From: Diadema setosum
Taxonomy: Eukaryota > Echinodermata > Echinoidea > Diadematoida > Diadematidae
Reading direction: 5' to 3'
DNA length: 64,000 bases
Assembly: GCF_964275005.1 (NCBI RefSeq)
Contig: NC_092704.1
Span: 9,915,871-9,979,870, forward strand
Below are positions 54,301-63,282 of the stretch, one piece after another; the first letter of the stretch is position 1, and every line of letters starts with the position of its first letter. A program made the position numbers and the translations under genes. The notes below the pieces were generated by a model. The model had not been told where the DNA came from and did no database searches. It saw nothing but the letters and a program-made list of their open reading frames with translations.

Positions 54301-57300
54301 GCACGCCATTAAACACACCATGAGGTTTGAAATCGCTGTTTCATAACAAATCAGTGTCTGCTTGCTTTTTAAATCATAAATGTGTATGTGTGTTGATGTA
54401 ATTTGGTCATTGCCTGTAAAAAAAAATAAAAAAAAAGTGGCATTAAGCATTAATGGCTCTTTGAATGTTAATCACATATGGATACAATGTTGATTACGTA
54501 AAAAAAAATCAAACGGTATCAACACCTATAGGGTGGCTGCTTGTTGGCTACCTTTTTTTTTTTTATTTGAAAGATCGACTCACTCCAGTGATAGCGCAAA
54601 TCCTTACCAAGGTCTATCTGAAGTTTATTTACTTTTTTTTTAGTCTTTACGGCATTGTCTTAGTAGTAATAATTAAAATCCCTTTGTTGGGCAGTATACC
54701 GTTGTGATTCCTTTCACCTCATTTTTTTTTAATCACTCCTGCGATTGGTCCAGATCGCTGGGATAGTCACTCCCAACGATGGACAATGCCACGTGGACCG
54801 TGAGAGTGGTAATTACACCGTCGAGAAGATTATGGTAAGCCATTTGAAGTCCTTTCAAGTATTCATTTATATTTCGATTCTAGTTCGCATCCATAACCGA
54901 AAAAAAAAAACTTTTACAAAATTCACACGAAAAATAATTCACACATATACACAGCATTATTTTCATTTCATTTCATTTCACACATGCATGTTCACATGCA
55001 TGTTTTTTTTTATTTTCATTTCCAATCAAACACAGGTAATACACTTTGACATGATTACATATATTGGAACATAATAATACACATTGGTTCTTAAAAGAAC
55101 TTCATGGAAATGAAAATTGAGGGGCTGCTAAAAAGCTAATTTGTAGATTGCAGTCCCCTCACTTACGTTACATTACTACAATACCTCAATTATATATGAC
55201 TTTATAACACAATACAACGATACATGTACCGTACAAGCTAATCATTGAAAGTATACAGTTTTCATTCAATCGAATCGGATGGTTACATGAAGTATACGCT
55301 TTCACATGTATATACATACACATACACATACACATACACACATACACCCAATTATCGCGATTTAAAGACGATCATTTGAATGTCTGACTGGTAGCAATGT
55401 TTTGGTCCTAATGTGAATTTCATGCAGTGGAAGTACGACATGGAAGTTTGACATTAAAAAAAAAAAAAGGTTCATGAGTCATACAGCCCATGAGTTCGAC
55501 ATTAAGCAAATAAGGCCCATGAGTTCGACACTATATGGGCAAAAACAGCCCACGAGTCCCGCATTTACAACACGGGACTTAATGTGTCGGTCTATAGGGG
55601 GCCTTATTTGCTTAATGTCGAACTCATGGGCTGTATGACTCGTGGATGTTGTTTGTTTGTTTGTTTATTTCCATCTGAAAAGATGGCTGGATATCCCATA
55701 TTCAACTACACTAAGCTGGTCTTCCATGGGGTCCAGTTGGATGTGAGGTGGGACCACTTCACCAGGGTTAAACACTCTGCTCTTTGCGATGAATGAATGA
55801 AGCGGGATCTTTTACGTGCATGAGTTGTGACTCTCTCATACACGGGACCTCCATTTTATGTCCTATCCGAGGGACAGAGTGTTTTGCCTCTTGCTAGAGG
55901 GGACGGTAGGATTACACACAACATTGCACAGTCCAGACTCGGGTTCGAACTCGGGTCCTTAGGATCGTGAGGCAGACGCGCTACCGACTGAGCCAACTCA
56001 TCGTACTCGTGACGTGCACCCATTGCTTTGTTTTCCCCATGTGACTCTGACAGCTATTATTCAATGTGAAATATACTGTAACTGCTCTTAATCGCCTCCC
56101 TAGGATTACCCATCTCCTGGACAACTGTCTGAGAAGCTACAGGAGCAGAATATCTTCCTTTTATTTGCAGTCCCATCAAGTATGGTTCCGCTTTACGAGG
56201 TAAGTTTGAGCACGGGTGAGACTGTTGGTGGTTGAATAGTTTTTGTTATATATCATCATTATTGCTGTTAGTAGAAGTAATAGTACCCAGTAGTATTACT
56301 TTTATATCTTTGTCATTTTCATCAGCACACCATCAGTATCTTCAAAAATACATCGTCATCGCCGTATGTTTTATCAGTTTCTAGTTAGTGTGTGTCTACA
56401 CCTGATTAATTTATTTTTGTGGAGAAAGCTCTCTAACGGTGAACGGTGTGAATATAGATCAAATCAAATCAGATCAAATCAGAGTAAATCAAATCAGATA
56501 TTCCTCGTGAGAATGTGAAACCTCTGTGCACACAGATACACACACCAGCTATGCACATCTGCGCGCAGGATTTGAAACACCTTTCTTTTCTTTTTTTTCG
56601 TTTGTCTTCTTCTGTGTAGCCGCCACGGTGCTTTCCTCATTCCTATTAGATTGACGGAATATATATATTTTTAATCTTTTTTTTTGCGTGTTGTATCGTG
56701 TTCAATGTGATAGTGTAACCCCATGAGGGAGCAGGACACACACACACACACACACACACGCACGCACACACACGTGCACACAGCAAAGATAAAACACACA
56801 TAATAAAAACAATTGAGATTACTCTAATGGTTCCTCGGCCAATCTATGATCACGATCAAATGTCATTTACCTCACAAAGTAACTTTTAATACATGTTTAT
56901 TCCATGCGTTTTCCTAAAAGGAATGACTTGTCTCTTTTTTTTTCTCTACAGGGACTCCGACAATTTTTCCCGGGCTCATACCTTGCTCCACTTGCCGAAG
57001 CTTCGAGAAACGTTGTAATCCTGATCCGGGAATTGTATAACGTAAGTCATATGGTCTTATTTATCTGGGGTGGCCTCTTTAGAGTTGTCATTGCTCTACC
57101 AGAGGCACCAGGACCAGATGACCCTTTAATGATTAGGACCTGAGTCAGGTACCCATGTTTTCACCGGTGCACGTCACCGATACCCACATGTCAACACAGC
57201 CCACGAGTCACACAGCCCACGAAGTCATACAACCCACGAGTCATTCAGCCTAAGCACAGCACGAGCGGGACACTATCATGTAGAATAAGCCCACAAGCGG

Positions 57301-60300
57301 TACGTTCCACCAGCGCGACATTAGGCATTTAAGGCCCATGAGTCCGACACTTGTTTATAACTATTTTGAATCACAAAAGCTGGGCTTTTGTTCCGTCTTC
57401 AAATGATTAGCACAAAGCCACGAGTCCGACACTAGGCAGAGAAAAAAAAAAAGGCTCACGAATCCGACATTGCATCACGAGGCTTAATGTACGCACTGTC
57501 GGTCTCCTGGGCCTTTTTTGCCTATAGAGTCGGAATCGCGGAGCTATACTTATCTCATGTCGGACTCATGAGCCCTATTTGCCTAGTGTCTAGCTCGCGG
57601 GCTGTTAACTCGTGGGCCATATGACTCGTGGGTGTCGGGCTGTCGAAATGACGATTTCGTGACGATTTTTGTTGTTGTTGTTGTTGACAATTGACAACGT
57701 CAATTTGTCGACGAAATGGAAATTCCGTTAACGAAATAACAATTTCGTCACGCAATAAGTATTTTGTCTCGAAATGACAATTTTGTCAACGAAATGATAG
57801 AGTCGTCAACAAAATTGTCAATGATATTCGTAGACGAAATAATTTCGAAATTGTCATGTCCTGACGAATGAGAGCATGCGACACTTGGCGCCTGAATGTA
57901 CTGAACTACGAGCTTATCCTCAAAGTTAACTATCCTCGAAGTCCAGGATCACCGTCTGAACTAACTTAAGTAAAGTTTTCTTTCGTGATGCTCTCTGTTT
58001 CTATCTAATTAAGTAGAATTTCGTAATATGAAAACATGTGGACTATAATACATAGGGCCCAAAGTATGACAGAACACGTAAGGACCGGACGCTTTCTGTC
58101 AATCACCGGAAGTGATAGGGTTCGCTGGAATGACTATTACACGTAAGATCAGGAAAAAGCTTGTGATGAGTTCGAACTCCGTTGGTGTCCGCTACTTTTG
58201 GCAGCTCTGTAGAAGGAGCATGTATTGACAATTTAACCATTATCAACTATGCAACTATCTCTGCAGAAAGCTCACAGAAAGGTAAGCAAAGAACCCCCTT
58301 CCCCCGCCCCATCCCCTTTCCTCCCCGTACGGGTGGGGTATCGTACACTGAGTGTCTCAAAACATGTGCCCAAAAAGTAGAGTAATGAGAAGCTACGGAA
58401 TAAATCTCCTTCCGTGCAACTATTGGTTTTTGTTGTAGTCTGCTATTTGGAGGTAACACGTCTCTATCGTTTGTTATGTTGCAGCTGATAACATCGAATG
58501 TCGAGCTCAAAGTTCGCGCAGACGACACGCTTCGCTTTGATTTCACCGCGTATTGCGAGCAGGGCGTGGCGACCCCAAACTCGACGTCTTGCTCGGGCCT
58601 CGCCAGTGGGGAAGCCGCGCACTTCCGCGTCGATGTAACCGCCGAGGGCTGCGTGGAGGGTGGTAGAACAAGGTATGGAGCGCTGTCAAATACCTTTTAC
58701 TGGGATTACATCTAACGTTGATTCTGTGTGGACCATTTATACTTCGAAGTGAAATTAGACACGCCATTTTCAAGTTATTCAGAGTAAAACCGGAATAGTG
58801 ACATTTGTTGCCAAACACAAGTGCAGAATAGCTGAGGTGATGATGACCCATTAACTTAGAACTCTCAATCGGTTTGTGCACAATTGTTGTTGTTGTTGGT
58901 GGTGGTGCTTAAAGGTCCAGTTTACCTTTGGGAGCAGTGATTTTAAAAAAGTTCAAGATATCACATTTGATGCATATGTGTAGGTCTGTTGTATCACAAA
59001 ACATCCTACCATATAACATTTTTGCAATAAAGCCTAAAATATGAGGAGATATCAGCATTTTTCTCAATAAACCATAACTGTATACGGTTTAGTCTGAAAG
59101 CATTCTTATTATAACTATTGTTGACATTTTGTGTATTTAACAATACTTAACATTTCATATACGGATTCAAATTTTTACAGTGGTTGTTTCTATCCCTAAG
59201 TCTCATTTTAGAACTATTTTAAAGCACTAATGTTGGGTTTTTGTTTCATCTGCAAATGGTTAATTATGCCTTTAAAGGCGCCTCATTCAGTATTGAATAT
59301 TTACGCCTTTTATTTATTATATAAAAAGAAATTCATACTCTTTTTTTTTTCCGACAACGGAAAAAATGATAATTTCATCGTTATATAACTAATATAATAA
59401 TCGTGATAATAATTTGGCGCGGGGAGCAATCTGCACGCAAATACCTTTTTTTTTATCAACAATGATAAAAAAAAGGTATTTGCCGATATATTTGCAACCA
59501 TATATTATAATCCTGTTGAGTTTCTGCGGCGAAATTTTTGATTGGAAGGAATTTAAGCTTGTCTTTAATACTTCATGTCAAATTAAAATAGTGAAATCTC
59601 GTGAAGATTCATAAGCAAGTCAATGTAATGCTTGTGAGGCCGTGACATCACTTCATGTAATTTAGATAATGTCTGCTACTAATACATTGTTCTTAAATCA
59701 CTAATTTAAGCACAAACAACAAATGTGCAACTTTAGAATTTCACATTTTTTATAATATGGTTGATGTTCGTTATTCCGAAGGTTCGTGAGTCTAACAATG
59801 AAATAACGTTCATTAATCCAAAAATTTTATGGCGTTTTCAGAAGGTTCTTATTTCGGAGGTCCATTAATCCGAAAATGAAAAATAAAATGGGATTCGTTA
59901 ATCCCAAGGTTCTTCAATTCGTTAATGAAAAAAAAAAATCTTACTGTTAATGAACCATCAAAATTATCAACCTCATTTTCGTTTGCAGATTACGAACCTT
60001 CGGAATAACTGTAACTTTTTATGAAATAGGTTCAATTTTGATGAAATCCCGACTATTACCCATACTTTGTGATATTACTCGGTTGATTAAAACAAACGTG
60101 AACATGGTAAGAACTTACACTTAGATTTAATACATATAGTACGAGTCATACACTGCAGTTGCAAGTGTTATTGACAAATCTAATTGTATAGCTATCGATT
60201 TGAAACATCGGTTTTAGATTATGGGACGAGGTTATAATGGTTAGTAGAATCAAATCATGCCAACAACTATAAATTTATCATAATTTGTTCAGAAAAAAAA

Positions 60301-62518
60301 ATGCACATAATAGATACAACCTTGTGGATGATGTGTGACACACTTTACCTTTGAATGTTTTCCTGACAAATCTAATGACCCTATATACATAAATGTTGTT
60401 CATCATCATCATCTTCTTCTTCTGCATTGCGTCGGAATTCAGTGATAGAAATTGGGATAAAAATTGGGAAAATCATCATGAAATGCAATCCCTTTATTTC
60501 TCTGTCTTTCTCTTTGGCCGGCATTTTTTTTCTCATTTTTCGGTCTTCACGTTGGCAGTTTTACCATCAGTCCAGTTGGTATCGCCGAAGCGATGACGGT
60601 CAACGTCGAAATCGTTTGTGATTGCGACTGCGAGGACGACGCGGTGAGACCATGAGATGTATAATAGATGTGATAACTTTCGTTCAAGTATTATCATTAG
60701 GGGATCAATACAAAATGGGATGGCTCGTTAATGACTGGAATTATACTGCATGTGATTATATTACAGATGTAAATATCCTATACGATAGGAAATTGTTGAA
60801 ATTGTTAAAAATAGGCGTATTTTTCAATTATGTTATAACTGCGGTGTTATTTCATGATGAACATTCCATTAATATGAAATTGCTGAAAATAGATGTAATT
60901 GTAAAGCATGCTATACAAAGAATAAATCAAATCAAATATCTCATTTAGCAGATGATTGTAAAAGTCATCTCAATTAGTAGTTGTCCTCGCTATAGATGTA
61001 CAACACTGAATAATGTATTTGACGGATCCGAGCTATTCCCGTGTCGATAGAATGCTATACGGGATAAAATGCTTTTTGCGAAAAGAGAACTTCAAATTCA
61101 CAGGAAAGAGACCTATTTTAACGATGATTATAGGGGAACTTAGGCGTTGACAGAGAGCAACTGTATAACAAAACTTTTGTTTTATCATTCAGATGAAATG
61201 TCCTTGTTTCCTGTACTCGTGTATAAGGCCCTTCTTTTTTTTTTTCATTTCAAAATTTAACTTCAAGATTGTTGAAGTCATGAAGTGAAATCAGTATTAG
61301 AAGAAAAGTGGCAATAGATCTTCTTGTTTATGTCATAATAACTTTACGTGTACACGTCTTGCAAGTTTGGACATCTATCTGCTGGCATGCTTTACCTCCC
61401 ATCAGGTCGTAGATAGTCCCCTGTGCAACAGCAATGGGACGTACGAGTGCGGACAGTGTGTCTGCAACCCAGGAAGATATGGAAGGCTATGCCAGTATAG
61501 TGGCAATTTCAGATGGTGCATGGCGTAAGTTACGTGACCATACTCATTGATTATAGATTTTCTATTGTGACCAAAGGTAATTTTCATAGCAGGTTCTTCC
61601 TTTGATTATAATGTTAAGAAATGTGAATGATATTAGAATGACAATAATTGTGATAATAGGACCAGGGGCCCGTTGCATAAAAGTTACTATTATGTTAACT
61701 TTGCCATCCAATGGTAACTTCCATGGAATTCTTGATTCTGATTGGCTGTTGAGTATTGTTACCATGGTAGTTACCATTGGACGGCAAAGTTACCACAATA
61801 GTAAATTTTATGCAACAAGCCCCAGTAGTTGTTTAACTCTACTACTGCCTGTATGATTATTGTCAAAATCATTAAAACCACAGGACGTAATGGAAATAAT
61901 AGGGGTAATTATCGTCATCATACCTAAAACTTAAAGCGCATTATAACAGAGTCGCTCCGTCTGTACGTCATAATTACAATTAGAAACAACACACAGAACA
62001 AATGCATTGTATTAGTATAATGTGGTAACATTCTAGGCAAGCTTCCGAGGTATTCTTTTTGTAATAACTTTAAGAGATTGTTCCAGAATCCATAGGAGGC
62101 ACATAAGAGTATGCAAGGTGCAAGTAAATCTATAATCAAAATGGCTTAAGAGTATGCAAGGTGCAAGTAAATCTATAATCAAAATGGCTTATACGGGTCG
62201 TAACTTACAAAAATGTCTTAGACATAATTATTAGCATAGAAAAATGCCTTTATAGAAATTTGTTTGCATGTTTTATCTTGCATGTTTTATCATATAAATG
62301 ACTACTTTTCATGAATGATTCATTCGTGTTTATTTCTTTGCAATTATATCTTTGTTCCTTCTCTTTCTCTGTCTTATCCGTCCATCCATCTATCTATCTC
62401 TCATACACTTTCCCCTCGATTTTGGTCTCTTCTCTCTGAATGTAGACCAAATTCCAAAATAGTATGCTCTGGACGAGGCCGCTGCATCGACGAAGAATGT
62501 GTTTGCAACGAACCGAAG
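39271..62518 (+). CDS. ITGB: Integrin beta subunit (15 exons visible, 530 residues, 3' part beyond window)
   Basis: Beta chain of a heterodimeric adhesion receptor, a type I membrane protein. Exons: 39271-39361, 41269-41360, 44323-44421, 45517-45604, 47975-48106, 49110-49206, 52957-53044, 53601-53771, 54754-54834, 56104-56199, 56952-57041, 58485-58672, 60559-60643, 61406-61524, 62446-62518. All junctions are GT-AG with agreeing phases. Domains: signal peptide (1-29), PSI (about 36-80), hybrid, beta-I (about 140-375), hybrid, then I-EGF1 and part of I-EGF2. MIDAS residues are Asp148/Ser150/Ser152 in DASTS, the adjacent metal site has Asp155/Asp156 and Asp276, and the third site has Asn240, Asp242, Pro244 and Glu245 in NVDSPE. 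Oddity: the specificity-determining loop (about 199-217) lacks its two cysteines. Remaining EGF modules, transmembrane and cytoplasmic parts are not seen. Confidence 0.93.
39784..40019. mobile_element. MITE with GGCTCGACA ends
   Basis: Inverted ends GGCTCGACATTAG and its near-complement (TAGTGTCGAGCC). The interior has internal GGGCCAC/GTGGCCC motifs. Lies in integrin intron 1; no coding capacity. Confidence 0.7.
41269..41360 (+). CDS. ITGB: Integrin beta exon 2 (PSI domain)
   Basis: Residues 31-61. Cysteine-rich PSI core CAECIQTDLQCVWC. Acceptor CCACAG|AC, donor CAT|GTGAGT, phase 0 at the end. Confidence 0.92.
42302..42328. repeat. (GTTTT)n
   Basis: Five-base repeat in integrin intron 2. 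Confidence 0.9.
42802..43431. mobile_element. AGGGGATGG MITE, interrupted copy
   Basis: Same family as 13529-13801 (TTAA left, TTGA right). Split by the element at 42997-43372; the 13529 copy shows the uninterrupted order. Confidence 0.82.
42997..43372. mobile_element. TGCCCCAGTCACATA TIR element (TTA target duplication)
   Basis: 376 bp with inverted ends TGCCCCAGTCACATA and TATGTGACTGGGGCA. TTA flanks both sides (42994-42996, 43373-43375). The interior is dense in CCGGAT/ATCCGG and CCGTGT motifs. PIF/Harbinger-like by target duplication only. Confidence 0.85.
44323..44421 (+). CDS. ITGB: Integrin beta exon 3
   Basis: Residues 62-94. HRCDT and LTLAGC continue the PSI cysteine pattern. Acceptor AAAAAAG|GAA, donor AAG|GTACTG, phase 0 both sides. 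Confidence 0.9.
44448..44870. mobile_element. Foldback element of CCCACGAG-type subrepeats, copy 2
   Basis: The left half repeats units such as CACAGCCCACGAGTCATAG. The right half carries the inverted form (for example AGCTTGTGGGTGTATGACTC). Integrin intron 3. Confidence 0.7.
45517..45604 (+). CDS. ITGB: Integrin beta exon 4
   Basis: Residues 95-123. Ends VQITPQEVNLRLRN, the hybrid-domain strand entering the beta-I domain. Donor AATG|GTGAAG, phase 1. Confidence 0.9.
45674..46118. mobile_element. MITE with AATAAG-CAGTTCGGAGTT ends
   Basis: 445 bp. Inverted ends AATAAGTCAGTTCGGAGTT and the complement of AATAAGCCAGTTCGGAGTT, with similarity continuing inward (CTCATG-GCA, ACGAATGACCTT). Integrin intron 4; no frame. 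Confidence 0.75.
46484..47304. mobile_element. TAGGTGTTAC TIR element, uninterrupted copy
   Basis: Inverted ends from TAGGTGTTACAAAAAACAT, with long imperfect arms (about 300 bp, for example ATCAGTTTCATGAAAT...). Same family as the doubly interrupted copy at 23013-30568, for which it is the empty-site reference. Confidence 0.82.
47975..48106 (+). CDS. ITGB: Integrin beta exon 5 (MIDAS)
   Basis: Residues 124-167. LDFYYLVDASTSFRDDL carries the metal-ion-dependent adhesion site D-x-S-x-S and the following Asp pair. Phase 1 both sides. Confidence 0.93.
48591..48710. mobile_element. Small palindromic MITE
   Basis: Inverted ends TTGCAACTGAT/ATCAGTTGCAA-type, with CAAATTGCC inside each arm. A partial copy lies at 49262-49311. 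Integrin intron 5. Confidence 0.75.
49110..49206 (+). CDS. ITGB: Integrin beta exon 6
   Basis: Residues 168-199. VRIGFGSFVDKVVSPF matches the beta-I strand RIGFG-FV-K-V-P. Donor GATGG|GTGAGT, phase 2. Confidence 0.93.
49774..50386. mobile_element. AAGGGGAAATCCAG MITE
   Basis: 613 bp with inverted arms of about 130 bp: AAGGGGAAATCCAGTCC left and its imperfect complement right (shared GTTAGTCT-ATAAGAAAG and ACGAGTTCAACGG). Integrin intron 6. Confidence 0.8.
50525..52760 (-). pseudogene. CR1/jockey-type LINE with partial reverse transcriptase
   Basis: Minus-strand RT frames 52471-52166 and 52169-51696 contain DTHKIIPDHRFGFQQKH, VPQGSLLGPLSFILYVNEM and the catalytic LLFADDTN, with frame breaks between and after them. 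Downstream (51690-51100) only scattered RT-C-terminal similarity remains. The 3' end on the minus strand is at about 50525 in an ATAAAATAAA-type tail, with a hairpin in the 3' UTR at 50718-50757. Inserted in integrin intron 6, antisense to the gene. Confidence 0.8.
50718..50757. repeat. LINE 3' UTR hairpin
   Basis: GGGGACTG and CAGTCCCC pair around a 24-base loop. A related structure (GGGGCTGC/GCAGTCCCC) is at 55121-55158. Confidence 0.7.
52957..53044 (+). CDS. ITGB: Integrin beta exon 7 (specificity-determining loop)
   Basis: Residues 200-229. NPYEFANHLSLT matches the family's NPC...YKHVLSLT block, but the two loop cysteines are absent. Phase 2 in, phase 0 out. Confidence 0.9.
53601..53771 (+). 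CDS. ITGB: Integrin beta exon 8 (second and third metal sites)
   Basis: Residues 230-286. NVDSPESGLEALMQVAVC and WRDKTRHVIFFATDETFH are strongly conserved beta-I blocks. Donor CGG|GTAGGT, phase 0. Confidence 0.95.
54754..54834 (+). CDS. ITGB: Integrin beta exon 9
   Basis: Residues 287-313. AGIVTPNDGQCHV is the conserved G-IV-PNDGQCH block. Phase 0 both sides. Confidence 0.94.
55008..55170 (-). mobile_element. LINE 3' end fragment
   Basis: Begins with a T-rich tail complement (TTTTTTTTATTTTCATTTCC) and holds the GGGGCTGC/GCAGTCCCC hairpin, like the LINE 3' UTR at 50525-50757. No coding part. Confidence 0.6.
55470..55648. mobile_element. Foldback element of CCCACGAG-type subrepeats, copy 3
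   Basis: Compact hairpin: GAGTCATACAGCCCATGAG and AATAAGGCCCATGAGTTC on the left are answered by their complements on the right around a short loop near 55560. Integrin intron 9. Confidence 0.8.
55650..56002 (-). mobile_element. tRNA-derived SINE
   Basis: On the minus strand the 5' end reads GATGAGTTGGCTCAGTCGG, containing a polymerase III A box. About 40 bases on is a B box (GAGTTCGAACCCG). A tRNA-unrelated body follows, ending in a repeated AAAC tail (GTTT repeats at 55650-55664 on the + strand). Inserted antisense in integrin intron 9. Confidence 0.85.
56104..56199 (+). CDS. ITGB: Integrin beta exon 10
   Basis: Residues 314-345. DYPSPGQLSEKLQEQNIFLLFAV matches DYPS...L-Q-NI--IFAV of the beta-I domain. 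Phase 0. Confidence 0.93.
56739..56782. repeat. (CA)n microsatellite
   Basis: CA dinucleotides with CGCA interruptions. Confidence 0.9.
56952..57041 (+). CDS. ITGB: Integrin beta exon 11
   Basis: Residues 346-375. SYLAPLAEASRNVVILIRELYN is the last beta-I helix (V-L--DS-NVV-LI--AY-type). Phase 0. Confidence 0.92.
57187..57640. mobile_element. Foldback element of CCCACGAG-type subrepeats, copy 4
   Basis: Left arm repeats ACAGCCCACGAGTC units. The right arm has GACTCATGAGCCC and GACTCGTGGGTGTCGGGCTG. Integrin intron 11. Confidence 0.75.
57641..57890. repeat. ACGAAAT/ATTTCGT-rich block
   Basis: Many copies of GTCGACGAAAT-type motifs on both strands, ending GCGACACTTGGCGC, which also closes the core of the MITE at 7522-7850. 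Probably a diverged relative without recognisable ends. Confidence 0.65.
58485..58672 (+). CDS. ITGB: Integrin beta exon 12 (hybrid domain)
   Basis: Residues 376-437. Hybrid-domain strands with paired cysteines (AYCEQGV, TSCSGLASGEAAHFRVDV, EGCV). Markedly GC-richer than its introns. Ends in phase 2. Confidence 0.92.
58912..59260. repeat. Dispersed repeat, type unknown
   Basis: Begins AAAGGTCCAGTTTACCTTTG and looks like a common dispersed repeat I associate with echinoderm sequence. I cannot verify copy number and see no terminal structure. Confidence 0.35.
59437..59483. repeat. Hairpin with long A/T arms
   Basis: GCAAATACC plus a T run ending ATCA pairs with TGAT, an A run and GGTATTTGC, around a 4-base loop. 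Integrin intron 12. Confidence 0.85.
59770..60009. mobile_element. TIR element with GTTATTCCGAAGG ends
   Basis: Perfect 18-bp inverted ends (GTTATTCCGAAGGTTCGT). The 240-bp interior repeats related GTTAATCC/CCGAAGG motifs. Confidence 0.8.
60559..60643 (+). CDS. ITGB: Integrin beta exon 13
   Basis: Residues 438-466: FTISPVGIAEAMTVNVEIV then CDCDC, the hybrid-to-EGF transition. I chose the acceptor GGCAG|TTTTACC, because it keeps the conserved F-I-P-G block; an in-frame acceptor 12 bases later would drop it. Confidence 0.9.
61406..61524 (+). CDS. ITGB: Integrin beta exon 14 (I-EGF1)
   Basis: Residues 467-505. CNSNGTYECGQCVCNPGRYG is a typical integrin EGF module. Donor GGC|GTAAGT, phase 2. 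Confidence 0.93.
61665..61823. mobile_element. GGGGCCCGTTGCATAAA MITE
   Basis: 159 bp, almost a complete hairpin: GCATAAAAGTTACTATTATG left and its near-complement right, with TAACTTTGCC-TCCAATGGTAAC in both arms. Integrin intron 14. Confidence 0.8.
62104..62189. repeat. Perfect tandem duplication, 43 bp
   Basis: 62104-62146 and 62147-62189 are identical, starting TAAGAGTATGCAAGGTGC. Recent or an assembly artefact. Confidence 0.95.
62446..62518 (+). CDS. ITGB: Integrin beta exon 15 (I-EGF2, last visible exon)
   Basis: Residues 506-530. IVCSGRGRCIDEECVCNEPK is the next EGF module. The donor AAG|GTCTGT is weaker than the others. I find no later exon before the end of the window. Confidence 0.85.
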
Positions 62519-62949
62519 GTCTGTTTGTCTGCCGCAAGCTCTATGATGTATGTTATTATTTGTTGTGTTTCCATTCAATAGCACCTTTCCGGTGGACGGA
62601 TAGTACTGACGGAACACACCAAAGATATATGTTCGAATGATTCGGTGCCATCTAACTTCACAAACAAAACTTGAATCATTTCACTTTTTCTCAATTGTGT
62701 TTTTGTTAGACCTTCATGACGCACTAGGATCCCAAAAGTTCCCGTTGATTCTTGCTATAGTATCGATTCTTCTGTGCCCAGAGGCACCACTCCTATGTAC
62801 ACTCCTATGTATAAGAGCAATGACATTTTATAGACCATGGTTTCCATTATTTTGTTTCGAATGGGTTAATGCAACTGCAGCTTATATCTGGCAGTAAAAT
62901 CTTCTTTTTTCTTTTGTCTGTTGTATAGTTTGTAATAACAATAAATTTC

Positions 62950-63282
62950 CCTGCTGAAAAAAAAACAAAACAAAACAAACAACAAAAACACCTCGTCCAA
63001 CAGTTCACCATGTGTTCACATAGTCGGCTATGCGAAAACGCTCGAATTTAATAGTGTAAAGATGAATTCACACTGTGGTGTGGTTTTTCACAGAGAGTTC
63101 ACGTAGTATGGTACTGTTTCACCCCGGGAATGGATGATCACAATGTGTTCACAATGTTGAAACGCTATAAATGTAACAGTGTAAAGTGATTTCACATTGT
63201 GTTCACACTGTGTTCTTAATGTGTACGCACTGTGTTTCACATTGTGTTTCACACTCTGGGACACTGTGTTCTTTCCAGCAGG
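62950..63282. mobile_element. CCTGCTG TIR element with ACACTGTG subrepeats
   Basis: Ends CCTGCTGAAA and TTTCCAGCAGG. The interior repeats TTCACACTGTG and CACATTGTG motifs on both strands. The rest of the window to 64000 shows nothing I can annotate. Confidence 0.65.

Noticed and set aside
55930..56002. Functional tRNA gene on the minus strand
   Set aside because: Box A and B are tRNA-like, but a long non-tRNA body and a repeated AAAC tail follow, so it is a SINE head.
60571..60643. Alternative integrin exon 13 acceptor 12 bases downstream
   Set aside because: Also in frame, but it removes the conserved F-I-P-G block present when the upstream acceptor is used.
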